From Moniliophthora roreri (lineage: Eukaryota > Basidiomycota > Agaricomycetes > Agaricales > Marasmiaceae): 64,000 nt of DNA. The notes under the pieces are model-generated. The model saw only the letters and a program-made list of their open reading frames with translations. It ran no database searches and had not been told where the DNA came from. Location of the stretch: positions 682,001 to 746,000 of the forward strand of contig LATX02000176.1 in the NCBI GenBank assembly GCA_001466705.2, given 5' to 3'. Positions 11,367-23,339 of the stretch are shown piece after piece. The stretch's first letter is position 1. The number at the start of each line of letters is the position of its first letter. The translations under genes were made by a program, and so were the position numbers.

Positions 11367-11930
11367 CTACGTCAAGCAGTAGGCGTCGTAGAAGCCGTCA
11401 CCGCTGAAGTGCCAAGTACCTAGCACAAACCAGACGGCGGTATCTACGGCATCACATCCAGTACGAAACCATAGGATGGTAGGGTGATGGTTAGAAGCGA
11501 GATCAACTCCAAAGGAAGGGTGAACTATAATACTCGTACATATGGCAATTTAGAACCGATGCCCATCGATCCCAAAACTCGTCACAGCGATCCGACGATA
11601 AAAAGCACTTTCATGTCGTGTTCAAAGTCGCTTTGGACGAGTAGTAGAGAACGAGAGAATGTGTTTCCTTAAGAATGGATGCGGCACTGGCGCCCTTGAG
11701 TGCATGGGTTGAAACTCGAAGGGTGCTGGGAAAACAATGCTATTCGTGTCCCACTTGGAATGAGGATTGTATGAGAATCTGAAAGGGACGTCGTCAGCCA
11801 CCGCTGAAGGTGTGGCGAGAGAAGTGACATTGTTGCTGACATCCGACTCACTATGAAAACATGACAGATCACCAGCAGCGGCAATTGTCCTAATATCGAT
11901 GATCGATCTCATATGTACCTTCAACGACAA
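11367..11930 (-). CDS. Hypothetical multi-exon gene, unrecognised
   Basis: Two stretches look like real protein. One reads ILKETHSLVLYYSSKATLNT, and the other gives VDLASNHHPTILWFRTGCDA then VWFVLGTWHFSGDGFYDAYC with a stop at 11367. A tattatag acceptor near 11525 could open the last exon. The start and the earlier exons cannot be fixed: frames change several times between 11930 and 11620, so the gene may be partly decayed. No family is recognised. The paired Cys residues and aromatic-rich end would fit a small secreted protein. Confidence 0.35.
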
Positions 11931-13764
11931 GGTCTAAACCACAGCAGTTCTAGCAAGTGAATCCGTGACTTGTCGGTACTGTAGAAAACTATACCCCGCA
12001 AGCTTTACTGAATCCAATCAAACGGACGGGCTACGTCACCCTACAAAAGCCTTCCATCACCGCCGTTGTGAGCTTCCATAAGATTCACATATAACGGCGA
12101 AAACATGCCTTTTAGTTGCAGATTTCCCTTTCTTTCTTAAGTTGTGCCGGGAAATAGCTAATACATAGCTGGAAGTCCGGACGCCAGACATGCCGACGTG
12201 GAAACCAGTGATGGTGGTCGGAGAATAAGATGCTGCTAACCTGCTGCGGTTCCGGCTAGTCTTCATGCCCAGGAAAAAGTCGATCGAGCCGAATCTAGCC
12301 GAGTCTTGTGAAAATGAGCGCGCACCGTGAAATCGAGTCAAATCGAGCCGCTCAATTCCCAACTACGACTTCAACAGCACGGTCACGTCGATACCGAAAG
12401 GCGTGACAATTTCCATCGAATCGAGCAAGTATACGATGTTTTTTTTCGCAATTGCTTCATCCCTGCTGGACAAGCCGACTTTAGATAGAGATTTCACAGA
12501 AACTCGGAGAGAATATTGACGACGCACGATGCACCAAGGATGAGCCGGACGAGCCGCTTGCGTTCTAACACTGAGGACATCGATATTTCGGAAGCTGAAA
12601 CTACAGCAGAGGCTTTATTATCTGGACCAGCGTGAACAGAGGGTGCTGTAGTTTTGCTTTCTGAATACGTCGGTATTAGATTATGGAGTAAGAAGGGGAA
12701 AGAAAGATGAAAAGGTACGCACCCAAGTTTTCCTGCGCTACACCCAAGAGTCTCGGATGAAATGGATCCGTCTGTCCGTCAGTTTAGTATCGAGAAAAAG
12801 TGTTGATTGGGACAATGCCCATAAGCTAGCAAGACAGGAATGAAGATATGGTTATGATAAGAGTTTCTGGAGAGGATGGAGGGTCATGGAGAGGTCGATA
12901 GTTGAAAGATGGAAAAGCTAGTACGATATTAGGACCGGTACCGATGCGAAGAACATCGTGAACGCACCCTGCAGCCGATAAAAGCTAGAAGGCGATCCGT
13001 ATGAGCTTCATACTGTGACTACAGTCATAAGAGTAACTGGGAAATGGACATGATGGTTGTTGATGTCATTGTCAACGGTGCATCCAGCATCGTCAGCGCT
13101 TAGCCTTTCCGAGTCCCTCCATTCTGGCGTTTGACTCAACCAAGGTATGCTGGTTCCCTGTATTATAGCTTTTGAGCATAAATTGATGTTTTGCTTTGTC
13201 GACGACATCTAGCTAGAATAGTGCACTCATTTTGCCCAAGACCCATTGCCAACCGCTGTTTTCTTCGACTGGAACACACTGCACTTGTTTTCACAATCAA
13301 CTCGACGTAAGGCTCATGAACTGAATACGACGGATAAGAGAGACACCGGGGAATTTACCAAACAGGATTCGGGCATTCTACCGACTTGTAGTGATACTCA
13401 GAGTGGTGCGTCCTCTCATAGTCGTCTAATCTCCGAGCTCTCCTACTGATAGACACGGCAGCATTGGAACACTCGTAGGCATGTGGTGAACGCTCAGTCT
13501 CTGTCAACCAAGAAGAGGCGAACGTGTACGGTTCAGCAGAATAAATCGAATCAACGGCCTAGTCGCAGTGGTGGTTATTGGGTGCGTTTAATCTTGTCAG
13601 TCATGTTACACCTCCCACTGACTGACCTTGTCCTTCCTTACATCGCCCTATTTCTGGCCTACAGCCGCTCCGACAACTGAACCCGTGGCCTACACACGAT
13701 GGAAGTCGGCGAAGCATATAGAGCTGGGCGTCTACCGCTTAGGAAATGTGAGCGCCCTCTCACA
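11931..13764. other. Gene-poor stretch
   Basis: About 1.8 kb with only short open frames and no recognisable domain on either strand. Possible splice signals around 13580-13790 on the plus strand link short hydrophilic pieces, but nothing identifiable results. Confidence 0.35.
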
Positions 13765-14320
13765 TTATAGAATTCGTTCCACGTCTAACTTTTCCAAAAG
13801 GCCTGGTTTCAGACAGTCATACTCCAGACGTTCAACGCTAATCAAATCACGATAAACTGCCCGAGGTCTTGCCTGAAAGAATACTCCCCCCGATCTGGTC
13901 AGTTTCCCTCGCTGCTCCATGTACAGCGCTCCTCGGGTACTGACAGCATAACTTGGATGTAGCAGATCCACCATCTGGATGTCTACACAGATCACTGTGT
14001 ATCGTGCCCCATAGAATTCGTCACCGCATGCCAAGACTTCACCATTCTGAAAACTGAATCAATGATAGTTCTTGTCCAGTGCACAACGTACGGCGTCCAA
14101 TCAACGGAAAAAGTGACCATAGTGGTTCTTCAAAGCCGTCAAAGGTGAGACCACCTTGCCCAGCTTGCCTTCAGTTTTGTACTGATGACATATAATAGCA
14201 TATCGACTGTCAAATCAACAGCGCTTCACGAAGGAAATGAATACATCTCAAATCAGGTCATCTATACGAATAGTGAACCGGAGGTTTTACATTCACCGGG
14301 GGTTGGGTACTAGCGGCCAT
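13765..14320 (-). CDS. Hypothetical protein, uncertain exon structure
   Basis: From ATG 14320 the frame reads MAASTQPPVNVKPPVHYS, then after a gtatag..cag intron RYAIICHQYKTEGKLGKVVS. A further open block reads NGEVLACGDEFYGARYTV and continues to 13765. The join between these blocks does not resolve cleanly: an in-frame stop follows HYGHFFR. Either an unusual intron or a lesion is present. No family recognised. Confidence 0.28.
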
Positions 14321-15041
14321 TATGGATCGAGCATTGGAGCTAGCGTTGAATTGAGTGCTGTATGATCGATGATGGTTCGTTTAAAGGGCAAGTGGTTGAT
14401 TCGGTCTCGGCGTAATGACTGACGGGATAACTTTTCACTGTCAAAAATGCTGCCCCTACGACTTCAATTAATTGGCTTGCAGATTGTGCTCTGGGGCTAT
14501 GAATCCCAAAGAGCACGGTTAGAGGACAAGGCGGAAAGCACTAGCACTGATTACTGTCGTGTTGAGCAAGCGTGTACTTGTACAGTAGACTCGCAATCAA
14601 TCTGCTGGCCATGAACGATGACTATGCATTGTTGTCGCGTTGACGCCGATTATCCGAAGCCGAGCCGCCGCGGCTCTTTCTTCACTACCACCACCACTCT
14701 TCGTGCTTCAATCTCTAAAACACAATTGCCATATATGCAAACTAGGTTGTCACTGGGAGCAAAAAGATGGATTGGAGGGGAGTCAGACATAGTAAGTGAT
14801 GACCAACTCAAAAGGTTTTCATGTTGATTCGGAATCTAGCAAACGACCAAAGTAGCTGGAATAATCGATCTGAAGCCATGATGTAATGGCCCCAGAGACG
14901 CATGAAGGTAAACTCGCCAGTCAAGGCTGGGACTGGCTAGCATGCACCTTTCACTTTGACACTCGCAAAAAGGCAGTACACAGATCAATGCCATGACTAG
15001 TTTCAACACTGGACAGACGGAGGTAAAGCATACCGAACACG

Positions 15042-16519
15042 ATGAGGTGAGCGCCGTGAACAACTTGATCATTGCTTGGTAGGCTCACAGGTGACCGTTT
15101 GCAGTTTGAATATGTGAAACGCGGGCATGTCATTAGCGTTAAGGATTTGCGCTGTGTCGAACAGAACTGGGCCTTGCAAGACAAACCTCGGAAATCGTTT
15201 AGACGGCTCAAAGCAAAGAAAACAATATGCCTTGCCGAGATACATCCCGACCGGCAATCCAAGTACACGGTCATAATGTACGAGGGCGAAGATGCAGAGC
15301 ATGTTTGGGAGGAAGACTTTCAGCGGTTCTCACGTACCAAGTATGCATTTGTTACATTGTCCTGGGGCCCTATCACTGACAGCCTTTCGAAGAGATCCAC
15401 TTTTCGCTCAGCTGTTCGGGATCAGCCGATCATCAATCCCAATGCTGATTTTCCACAACGGTACGAATTGCCTTCTTTCCTCCGTCAACGGTACATTCCG
15501 ACCGTGTAGAATGCAGAGTTGACTCCTCTGGGACATTTTTACAAACGATCGCTCTGGTCGAATGTCTACCTTCATCATCTGGTGGTCAGTACAATTTCTG
15601 AATTCTCTAAAACTTGAAGTAATGCCCATGGTGAGTGATACTATGGTTCCTGTGTTTGATTTGGGCTCAGGAATCCACAGTTTCACATTAGATCTGACTC
15701 AAGGGGAGAATGTTTTTCTTGGTACAACGTATAGCTGGGAGCACTGGCATGCATGGTTATCACAATCCTCCTGGGTTTTTGGTGCTCTCAATGTTACAGA
15801 GGGGGAGGAAAACTTCTGTATATCCTCTCACTATTCAATATATTCTAAATACTTGTTAACCTGCCTACCATCAGTTTTCATTGACCCACTTGCACTATCA
15901 ATAGAATACAGCCTACATGAATATGACAGCCTTGCAGCATTTTTCAACCTCTGTGATGGCAAGTCCCCAGTTGAAGAAACCCCACCCACTACCTCATCAA
16001 TATATCTCTTCCTTCATCCCTTCCCCAAGTCAATATCAGAATTCATGTCATGGAGATGCCAACCCTACTTCTGGTCTTTTGATGAGACTGGTTGATCTGA
16101 GATGTCAGAGGTGTGTGAGAGGTGGGGGGTTCCAGTGCTCACCTGCAGGATACATGGGCATTTTTGGGTGCATAAATGGCCCACCTATGTCTACACTGCC
16201 CTCTGAGAATGGCAAGAGGCCTGCAGCTTTGACCCCACTACGTCTGATTGGGGAAGGAGTATGGAGTTTCCAGAGTTTGAGATAGTTGGCATAGGGAAGG
16301 ATCAGGAGCAGTTCAGAGAGGTTGACATTCAAGGTGAGGTACTTGTGCTGTTTCACTTCACGCCCTGACTAACTCTAGTGAGCAGAAGAGAAAACTGGCA
16401 GTTCATGGTGGAAACTACTTGCAATGGTTGGAGATCAGTACAGCTGGGCTCTAGAGATGTCATTATATTGGTTGTTACTCTGTTCATGGACTCTATTCTG
16501 TGACTTTTATAGAATGTGA
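15042..16519 (+). pseudogene. QLFG/GFDP-family gene, decayed 3' half
   Basis: A member of the Agaricomycete family also seen at 57.8-61.3 kb. The 5' part is open: VKRGHVISVKDLR, KTICLAEIHPDRQSKYTVIM, YEGEDAEHVWEEDFQRFS, and after an intron DPLFAQLFGISRSSIPMLIF, then HNELTPLGHFYKRSLW. The 3' part, from about 15590, has the family's C-terminal signatures: HAWLSQSSWVFGALNV, IYLFLHPFPK, YFWSFDETG, ACSFDPTTSDWGRS, and a final hydrophobic helix (SWALEMSLYWLLLCSWTLFC). It carries in-frame TGA stops at two places where CGA-to-TGA change is the simplest cause (after DETG, and before EWQEACSF). The middle of the family protein is missing or out of frame. CpG nearly vanishes after 15588. Confidence 0.7.
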
Positions 16520-16682
16520 GTCAATATTTGTCATCTGGATACAGTACAATGTGGTATATAGAGATAGCAGATACCAGTTTACCAAGAGTGTTGAAGAATG
16601 CCAATCTTGGAAAGTGGCCCCCATCTCTTGAGCGTATAATCAAAATGAGAACTGGGGCATGATACCCAGTGGGATTTTAGTT

Positions 16683-17720
16683 GATGTTATCCAATGTTAT
16701 CCAATGTCCCTCAAGGACATCGGGAAACGTTGGATAACATCGGATAACATCGTTAAGATGCCGCTTTTCCGATGTTATCCAACGTTATCCGATGTCCTCC
16801 TGATGTCCTGAGGTGGCCTCTTATGTTGCCTCATTTTTCATTGAATTTCATACGATATCATAAATGTATATATTCATCAAGTACCATAAAGTTACATTAT
16901 ACTGAGTATATATGACTCCTTGCCCAATGTCACCTTGCCCCAGCACTCGCCCAGTACCCTTTGCCCAAGTCCCAGATAAACCCTCTACCAACCCCTCAAA
17001 CAAGCCCTGTGCCCTATCCCGGTACACTATTGTTAACATTCAGTATGTCTTAAATATTATATCTGACACCAATGTTGAGTAATTTGCGCTTCAGCCAGCA
17101 AGAGATTGAACTCACTGATATCCGTTATTGAAGCTACGGCACCTTGAAGTAGAACTTAGCATGATTGAAATAACATGGAAGTTACAATTGCATACCTCGT
17201 GGATATTCCTATAAAACAGTATGACGACAACCCCAGGATTCGGGATCGTCTTCGTTTGGTCTTGGTCTTGGTCTTCTCTCTTCAGGATGTGCCGCCAGTC
17301 ATGAAGATGACAAAAAGGTCTGTCAGTTGACTTTGAAGAGCAAATTTTGTACATAACGCACCAAGTATCACAAATATAGCCTCCCTTGACTGGCCTACTC
17401 CCTCTGTGAGTCATTCCAAACTAGATGTTTGATGTCTTCGTGCTGTGGGGGTCGAAAACAAGGGTGATGTGGCGAGAGATAGCAGATGGGAGTTGGAGCA
17501 GATAGAGGACGGAACGGGGATGGTGGTGGTTGAGAAGAAAGAGAGGAGCACGGGAAAGTTCAGGGCAGGGCGGGAAAATGAACAATGCACAAACCAACTA
17601 CCAGCTCGTAAGGTTTTTTTTCGCTAAGTCCCAATGGTCAACAGGGTCTTTGAAGCTCATTGATATAACTTATTTCAGACAAAGAAAAACACATGACATT
17701 GGATAGCATCGGATAACATC
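16683..17720. mobile_element. Terminal-inverted-repeat element (non-autonomous)
   Basis: The left end (16683-16707, gatgttatccaatgttatcc...) is the reverse complement of the right end (17696-17720, ...ggataacatc) with two or three mismatches. Extra copies of the same GGATAACATCGGATAACATCG unit lie just inside the left end, at about 16730-16752 and, inverted, 16770-16797, forming a hairpin. The ~1.04-kb element contains a C-rich block with repeated CTTGCCC (16918-16975) and no recognisable transposase. No clear target-site duplication is seen. It abuts the 3' end of the CpG-poor pseudogene. Confidence 0.62.
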
Positions 17721-18226
17721 GACGCACATCTCGTTGGGCATGATATGCGGCAAGCTGTTCAACTTGTGTAAACCGGGTGTATTCTTCTTATTTTGAGCAG
17801 TGTATGCAGCAATGATTGTTTCCCGGTAACCCACGATCTCGACAGGTACCATGTCGATGCTGGGTTGCTGACACCAAAGGAAACGTGGTACGCTCATCAG
17901 CTGGGATTCAAGTCATAAGGATAGGTGCACCTACTATGTCGAAATCTGACCATGACGAGTCTTGAAGATTCGTGTTACCCTCATACCTAGGGGATTATTA
18001 TGGCGTATTATTCTCAGCAGTGTCTTTTTATAATTAGGTATAGTAGCAATGACCTCGGAGTTGATTATTCTGGTAGGCTGGGATGTCATGATGAGCATCT
18101 CAGACCCTCACAACTCCGGGATATACTAGTATGCAGTAGCACTTAGTGTGCCATTGTATGTGAGCGGCCCGATGCTTTGACTACACACTACTTGCTTGCC
18201 TAAGAATGCTATGAAAGGATCATGTT
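17721..18226. other. Spacer next to the TIR element
   Basis: No conserved gene. A minus-strand open frame (17897-17670) runs through the right TIR (DMVPVEIVGYRETIIAAYTA) but matches nothing I know. Confidence 0.3.
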
Positions 18227-18993
18227 CTACTTCGCCATTATCCGATCAACTTTGTCCCTCAATCCATTCTCCCAGGTGTCCCAATACGTCGCCAAAAGAG
18301 TACTATCTCTGCCCAATAAGCCTTCTCGTGGATGTCCTTTTCTTCCTGGCTTCCCGTTACCCCCAATAGCCTTAGAAGACTCAAGTACTCGATGCCATCG
18401 CAGTGTACCCTCTTGCACAAACCCCATCTTCTCCGCCAGCCTAATACTTCCTACATTTAACGAATTGGCAAACCACTGGACTCTTCTACATCCCACGCCG
18501 CCTTGCTCAGGTAAATTGAAAGCATACTGCATCAAAAGCCCGACTGCGTTCGAAGCCACATGTGTGCGTTGAAATTTTGGCGCGATGATGATACAGCCAA
18601 TCTCTGCCAGTAAATCTTCGGCGCTGGCGTTCACGTATCCTATCGTGCCCGCAAGTGCTGGTTCCCCATTTGCATCTGGCTTCGTTTTGTCCTGCACCAC
18701 AAAGAGGGTTTCGCCAGATCTCCGCAACATTCGTCCTTCCCAGAGTTCTTCTACAAAGTGTCTGGCAGAATCGAATGGACCAAAAGGAAGATATTGCCAT
18801 AGTGATAGGTCGATGGCTTCGAAGATGGCTTCAGCGTGTAATGCTGGCTAACCTTTCAAATGTTAGGAGGTACCGCTCGAAGAGAAAGCGAAGACTCAAC
18901 AATAAAGGGCACCAGTTTTACTCGCTCGCTTTGGAGCTGATCTGGAATTGGGAAGCAGAAGTTGTCGTCTCCTTTGGATGAGAATCCGGCCAT
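18227..18993 (-). CDS. GNAT-family N-acetyltransferase (paralogue A)
   Basis: RimJ/RimL-type GNAT acetyltransferase, which would move an acetyl group from acetyl-CoA to an amine substrate; the substrate is unknown. Two exons: 18993 to about 18900 (MAGFSSKGDDNFCFPIPDQL, VKLVPFI) and about 18845 to 18227, joined by a gttgag..ttag intron. The fold's core is visible: IGCIIIAPKFQRTHVASNAV (strand 4 and acetyl-CoA loop), then RRVQWFANSLNVGSIRLAEK and MGFVQEGTLRWHRV. The stop is TAG at 18227. A close paralogue (29566-30349) shares the intron position after VPFI and much of the core. Confidence 0.9.
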
Positions 18994-19184
18994 TGATTGA
19001 AAGTGTGAGTCACAGATCTTCGCGCCAACGAAGCGCTGGTAGACTAGTAGGCGCCAAACTCAAAAGCGGCACGAAAATTATCGATGAACCACGTGCTCGT
19101 ACTCGTACTTCAGAAGTTAACAGAGTTGATATATATTCTATGTTGGTATGTATGTCTAAAAAAGAAACCTCCCTCTATATGATT

Positions 19185-21340
19185 CTAAAAGCTACTCTCC
19201 TTCTCAGCAGATCTCCGCACCGTCTGCGTCGCTCTAGCACTTCTAGCTCTAACACTTGCCCCAAACTTGTAAAAAATATAAGGTATCGGGGCAATCGCTA
19301 CCCCGACCAGTGCAAGTAACAGCCCAGCATACTGAAATCCCATATTATGAAACATCTGAGTCACATAAAGCGGAACCATAGCCCCAATCAGCGACCGTAC
19401 CAGCGTCTTTGCTGCAATAGCTGATGCAGCGTAGTCACTGTAGCAGTCGACGATGTACGAGTTGCCAGAGATATAAAGCAGGATGAGAGCAAAGCCGAAC
19501 ATGAAGCCGGAGACACAAGGACCTTTGTAGAGCTCGTGTGAGCTGGGTTGTGAGGCACTCGAAGGTGGCGCAGACTTACCGATCCAATGTACATGAGAAT
19601 ATCCCCCAGTAAACGCGAACACAAACAGAGCCGAAGGGAGGATGCTTAAATACACGTTAGCGAGTTTCATAGCGGACAGGTATTTAGACTTACATGGCTC
19701 CGACCATCATAGGAAACAATCGAGCTTCGGGGTATGTTCCAAACTTGGTGTAATGAGCATAGATCTTCTCTTGGAATGGCATGACAAGCATGGCAGTCGT
19801 GATTCCGATCTGGATAAATAAGATGATTATGTTCGTCCGTGAAGACGCTCAATGATAACCCGCACCATGATGCTAACAAAAGTGACACCGGTCATCCCCA
19901 TACCAAAACCTCGCACTTCCTCAAATGCGATTGGAAAAGCGAAGAAAAGGAGGTCTTGGGAGTTTAGGTCAGCAAGTCACAATAGAATGTAAGATGACAC
20001 TTTTACTTACATAGAATACTGTACACAAACGAAAGATCTTGGGACACATATTAGAGCACGGAAAATCAGTAAAAAAGACCTCATACATATCGTCATGAAT
20101 GCTAGGATGGGCTCCGTGAACAGCATCACCAATGGACGCGAGAGAGCCGTCTTCATCATTTCCTTGAATGGCGGGCTCTCGAGCTCCTCAAGAGCTCGAT
20201 ACTTGTCGTCTCCAGTTTCTCGGCGGAGCCTCTCAGCTTTCTTGCGGAGAAGGGTGGTAGCGAGCGTCTCCGGCATTACCAGTGTAAGAGCGAAGCACAG
20301 ACCACTGAAGATGAATAGCACCCAGTCTACAGAGAGACATAAGTCAGGAGTTCGTCAATAGAAGTTTTGTGCTTACAGATCCATCGCCATCCAGCTTTCT
20401 CCCCAATCCAGCCCCCAACGAGCGGTCCCAAAACTGGCCCCAGGCTATATAATATCAGCGTAAATCAACGTACGAGATTCGAGAATCACTCACAATATTG
20501 CAAACGAAAACGTCGCCATGGGTAGACCACGTTCTTCAATAGTCCAGATATCTGCGACGCTAGAAGGGCCATAAGCATTGCACGTACATCGGGCAGGGCA
20601 AGCACACTCACCTGCCACCCACATTGCATATCGGTGCTGATGCAGCCAGACCAGCAATCTGCCGCCCGATGACAAGCGTTGCTGCATTTTTTGCAAGCGC
20701 ACTGGGTAGTGTGAAGATGAAGAAGAAAAAGATGCTAAAGCAATACGGAAGTCGACGACCGGAAACCTCAGATAGCGGAGCAAAAAATAATGGTCTTTGA
20801 AGTCAATATCAGTGAAGTCACTAGCATCCAGATCGTGCAACACACCCAATCCCAAAACCAATCACAAAACATGTAACCGTCAAGTTGACGATTTCCTGAG
20901 TTGTGTGCAGGTCTCTTACAGGCCCTTTCATGCTACGAGTGTGCGTGATGAGAGGTGATTTGGCGGACAATAGTCATGTCACTCACTCTCCAGTAATGAT
21001 AGAGCTTCCTAGTGCTGCTGCCGTGCACAGGAAGGCAGTCGTGAGCGTAACATACCTGCAAATAAGTATGACAAGCAGGTAGAGTATTACAAAAAGGAGC
21101 TTACCACTTGCTCAATCGACTCCATTCTCTTGGATCCTCCCCTTTGCCTTTCTCAAACTGTACTATGTGTATTCCTTGACGCGAATATGATCTCTCGAGG
21201 TCAGCCAAAGTATGCTCTGAGCTTCTTGCCGTAGCGTGCAGTTCAGATCTCTCTTGGCCAGCAACGCGAAACTCTTCCTCCTGCTCGGGTGAGAACACTG
21301 GCGGGTGGATAAACTCTGCTTCTAGTGGTTCTGAAGGCAT
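19185..21340 (-). CDS. MFS transporter, DHA1 drug:H+ antiporter type
   Basis: Plasma-membrane major facilitator with an 80-residue hydrophilic N-terminus (FSPEQEEEF, EKGKGEDPREWSRLSKW), the usual lead-in for fungal DHA1 multidrug transporters. Later exons give the TM1 region (YVTLTTAFLC), GPLVGGWIGEKAGWRW, ADIWTIEERGLPMATFSFAI (family motif after TM4), VLFIFSGLCFALTLVMPETL and the last helices (YAGLLLALVGVAIAPIPYIF). The cytosolic tail is basic and ends at 19185. About nine introns. Substrate unknown. It is divergent from the hydrolase gene at 21729, sharing a ~390-bp upstream region. Confidence 0.9.
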
Positions 21341-21728
21341 CTTCAGTGAGGGAGAAGTGAAGAAATTGATAGCGAAAACTCACGATATCATGGAGCCTTA
21401 TATACTGGTGGTATTCGGCATACTGGACTTGAGTTGCACCATTAAAAAACCCTTTTATTAAGCGAGACGGCGAGGAGGGAAATCCATGTTGCGCGACGAT
21501 GGAAGAGAGTTGGCATCACACGGCAGAGCTACACTCCGGCAGGGCACGGCAACATTTGGCGCCCATGGTGTTTCCCAGGGTTAAACTGCTTGACATCCCG
21601 CGACCAACGGACAACATTCATGTTCTTCTCCGATTCACGCTTCTTTCCAAACATTCTTTCCTGAAGTCCGGTACAATCCATACGGCGAATCACGGAGACC
21701 TTCATTCGACCTTCACTTTGGATTGCGC
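21341..21728. promoter_or_regulatory. Shared upstream region of MFS and hydrolase genes
   Basis: A 388-bp spacer between two divergently transcribed genes, so presumably it holds both promoters. No specific site identified. Confidence 0.35.
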
Positions 21729-23182
21729 ATGGCAGGGGCCTTGAACGTCTTGGGAAAGGTGAGGGGCGAGTGTTTCTTATGCTAAGAAGTCGCTAAATTA
21801 TGTTCCGACCAGCTCATCCGGCACGGGCAGGTACTGCTGATATACCCTTCAGCTTTTGAGTCCCGAGAGGAACGACGTACGAAGACCCTCATCATGTTCA
21901 TTTCCAATATATGGCTCACACCTTTCTGTCCTTATGCTAGTTGCAAACTACGACTTTCCGTCGGATTTACCCTACGAGGATGTCAACATCGTTACTTCAG
22001 ACCGGAAAACACTCAAGTGTATTCTTTTACGGGCCAGTCGACGCAGTCGTCTCAGCACAGACTCCAGGCGCGCTTCCTCCACCGCAGTGAGTCTGAGTCA
22101 TGACGTCTCGTTGCGTGTCACGATTCTGATCCTCATGATGGGATGAGACCTCCAGCTCGGTTCCACGCGCTATAATCATTATGTTTCATGGAAATGGGTA
22201 TCACATATGGCACCATGCTTTTTCTGGTGCTAAGTTCGTAGAGCTTGGGTGTGACGTTCTTCTGGTATCTTATAGGGGGTCTGTATCAATTACTCCTCTT
22301 TCTGAACTCCATATTCTCATCTTGAATCTCAGCTATGGTCATTCTGACGGCACGCCCTCGGAAAAAGGTCACTAAAATCGATAATACTTGCTCGATCACG
22401 CTGCTGAGGTGGATCGTCCGTCTTACAGGTCTTCAAAGGGATTCCCAAGCTGCACTAGATTTCGTACTCGGTCAGGCCGAATTATCTAAATCGCCCATAG
22501 TATGTTGCGTACTCTGTGACCTCTTGATGCTCCGTTCACTGGTCTACAGGTTCTTCATGGACACTCGTTGGGAGGTGCTGTAGCTATTGATCTTACTCAG
22601 CGAAATCCAGAGAAGGTCACAATCTCCGCACACAGGATATTAGGGATCTGACGCACCCAACAGGTTCATGGCCTCATCGTCGAGAATACTTTCCTGTCAA
22701 TTCCAGCCATCGTGAAAGATATACCTGGCCTCAGACACCTTGCGATTTTCATACACCAGAAATGGGAATCATATCGGCGGATTGAGAGGATACCACGAAC
22801 TATACCGATCTTAATGTTTTCGGGGACCGAAGACGAAGTAGTACCTGCGAAGCAAATGCAAGAGTTGTGGAGTATTGCACAACGAAGGAACGCGAAAGGT
22901 GTCGAGCAAAAGGGGAAGAGCGGGTGGAAGAGCTTTGTTTTTGGAAGTTCAAGGGATTGCGATGTTAGTACTCAAGATGAAGGCGAAGAAGACGGGAAGG
23001 ATTCATCAATGGACGTGTTCAAAAGCATACCTGGAGGAACACATGGTAAGAGATCTCTCCTTTTACGTGCGTCAATCGCATAGTTATTCGCCTGAATTCT
23101 AGCCGATACTTGGGTGAGACCTCACTATTGGTCAACAGTCGATACCTTCTTACAAGGTGTAACGAAAACTCGTTCATGGTAG
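21729..23182 (+). CDS. Bem46/ABHD13-type alpha/beta hydrolase
   Basis: Membrane-associated serine hydrolase. The ATG at 21729 starts MAGALNVLGK; after an intron LIRHGQVLLIYPSAF follows, then ANYDFPSDLPYEDVNIVTSD, typical of Bem46 proteins. The fold's landmarks are present: oxyanion-loop HGNGYHIWHHA, nucleophile elbow GHSLGGA (catalytic Ser), acid in FSGTEDEVVP (Asp) and base in IPGGTHADTW (His). Introns fall inside and between these motifs and all joins keep frame. The C-terminal insertion with KGVEQKGKSGWKSF is hydrophilic. Fungal Bem46 is linked to cell polarity and ascospore germination; the substrate is unknown. Confidence 0.88.
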
Positions 23183-23339
23183 GTCACATCTGTCTGTTTA
23201 ACCGCCACTTATATATCTTATTCTAGACCTTAAATTTTGCTGGATATTGCATTTCAGGATGACGGATGCGCGGTTTCTCTCGTGGATATACCCTGTAACA
23301 TACGGAACATCACACTCCTTAATATGTATTCCCTTTACA

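Noticed and set aside
15562..16095. Reading the 178-codon plus-strand open frame as a separate gene
   Set aside because: Its C-terminal part matches the QLFG-family module and the frame is broken by TGA codons, so it belongs to the decayed family gene.
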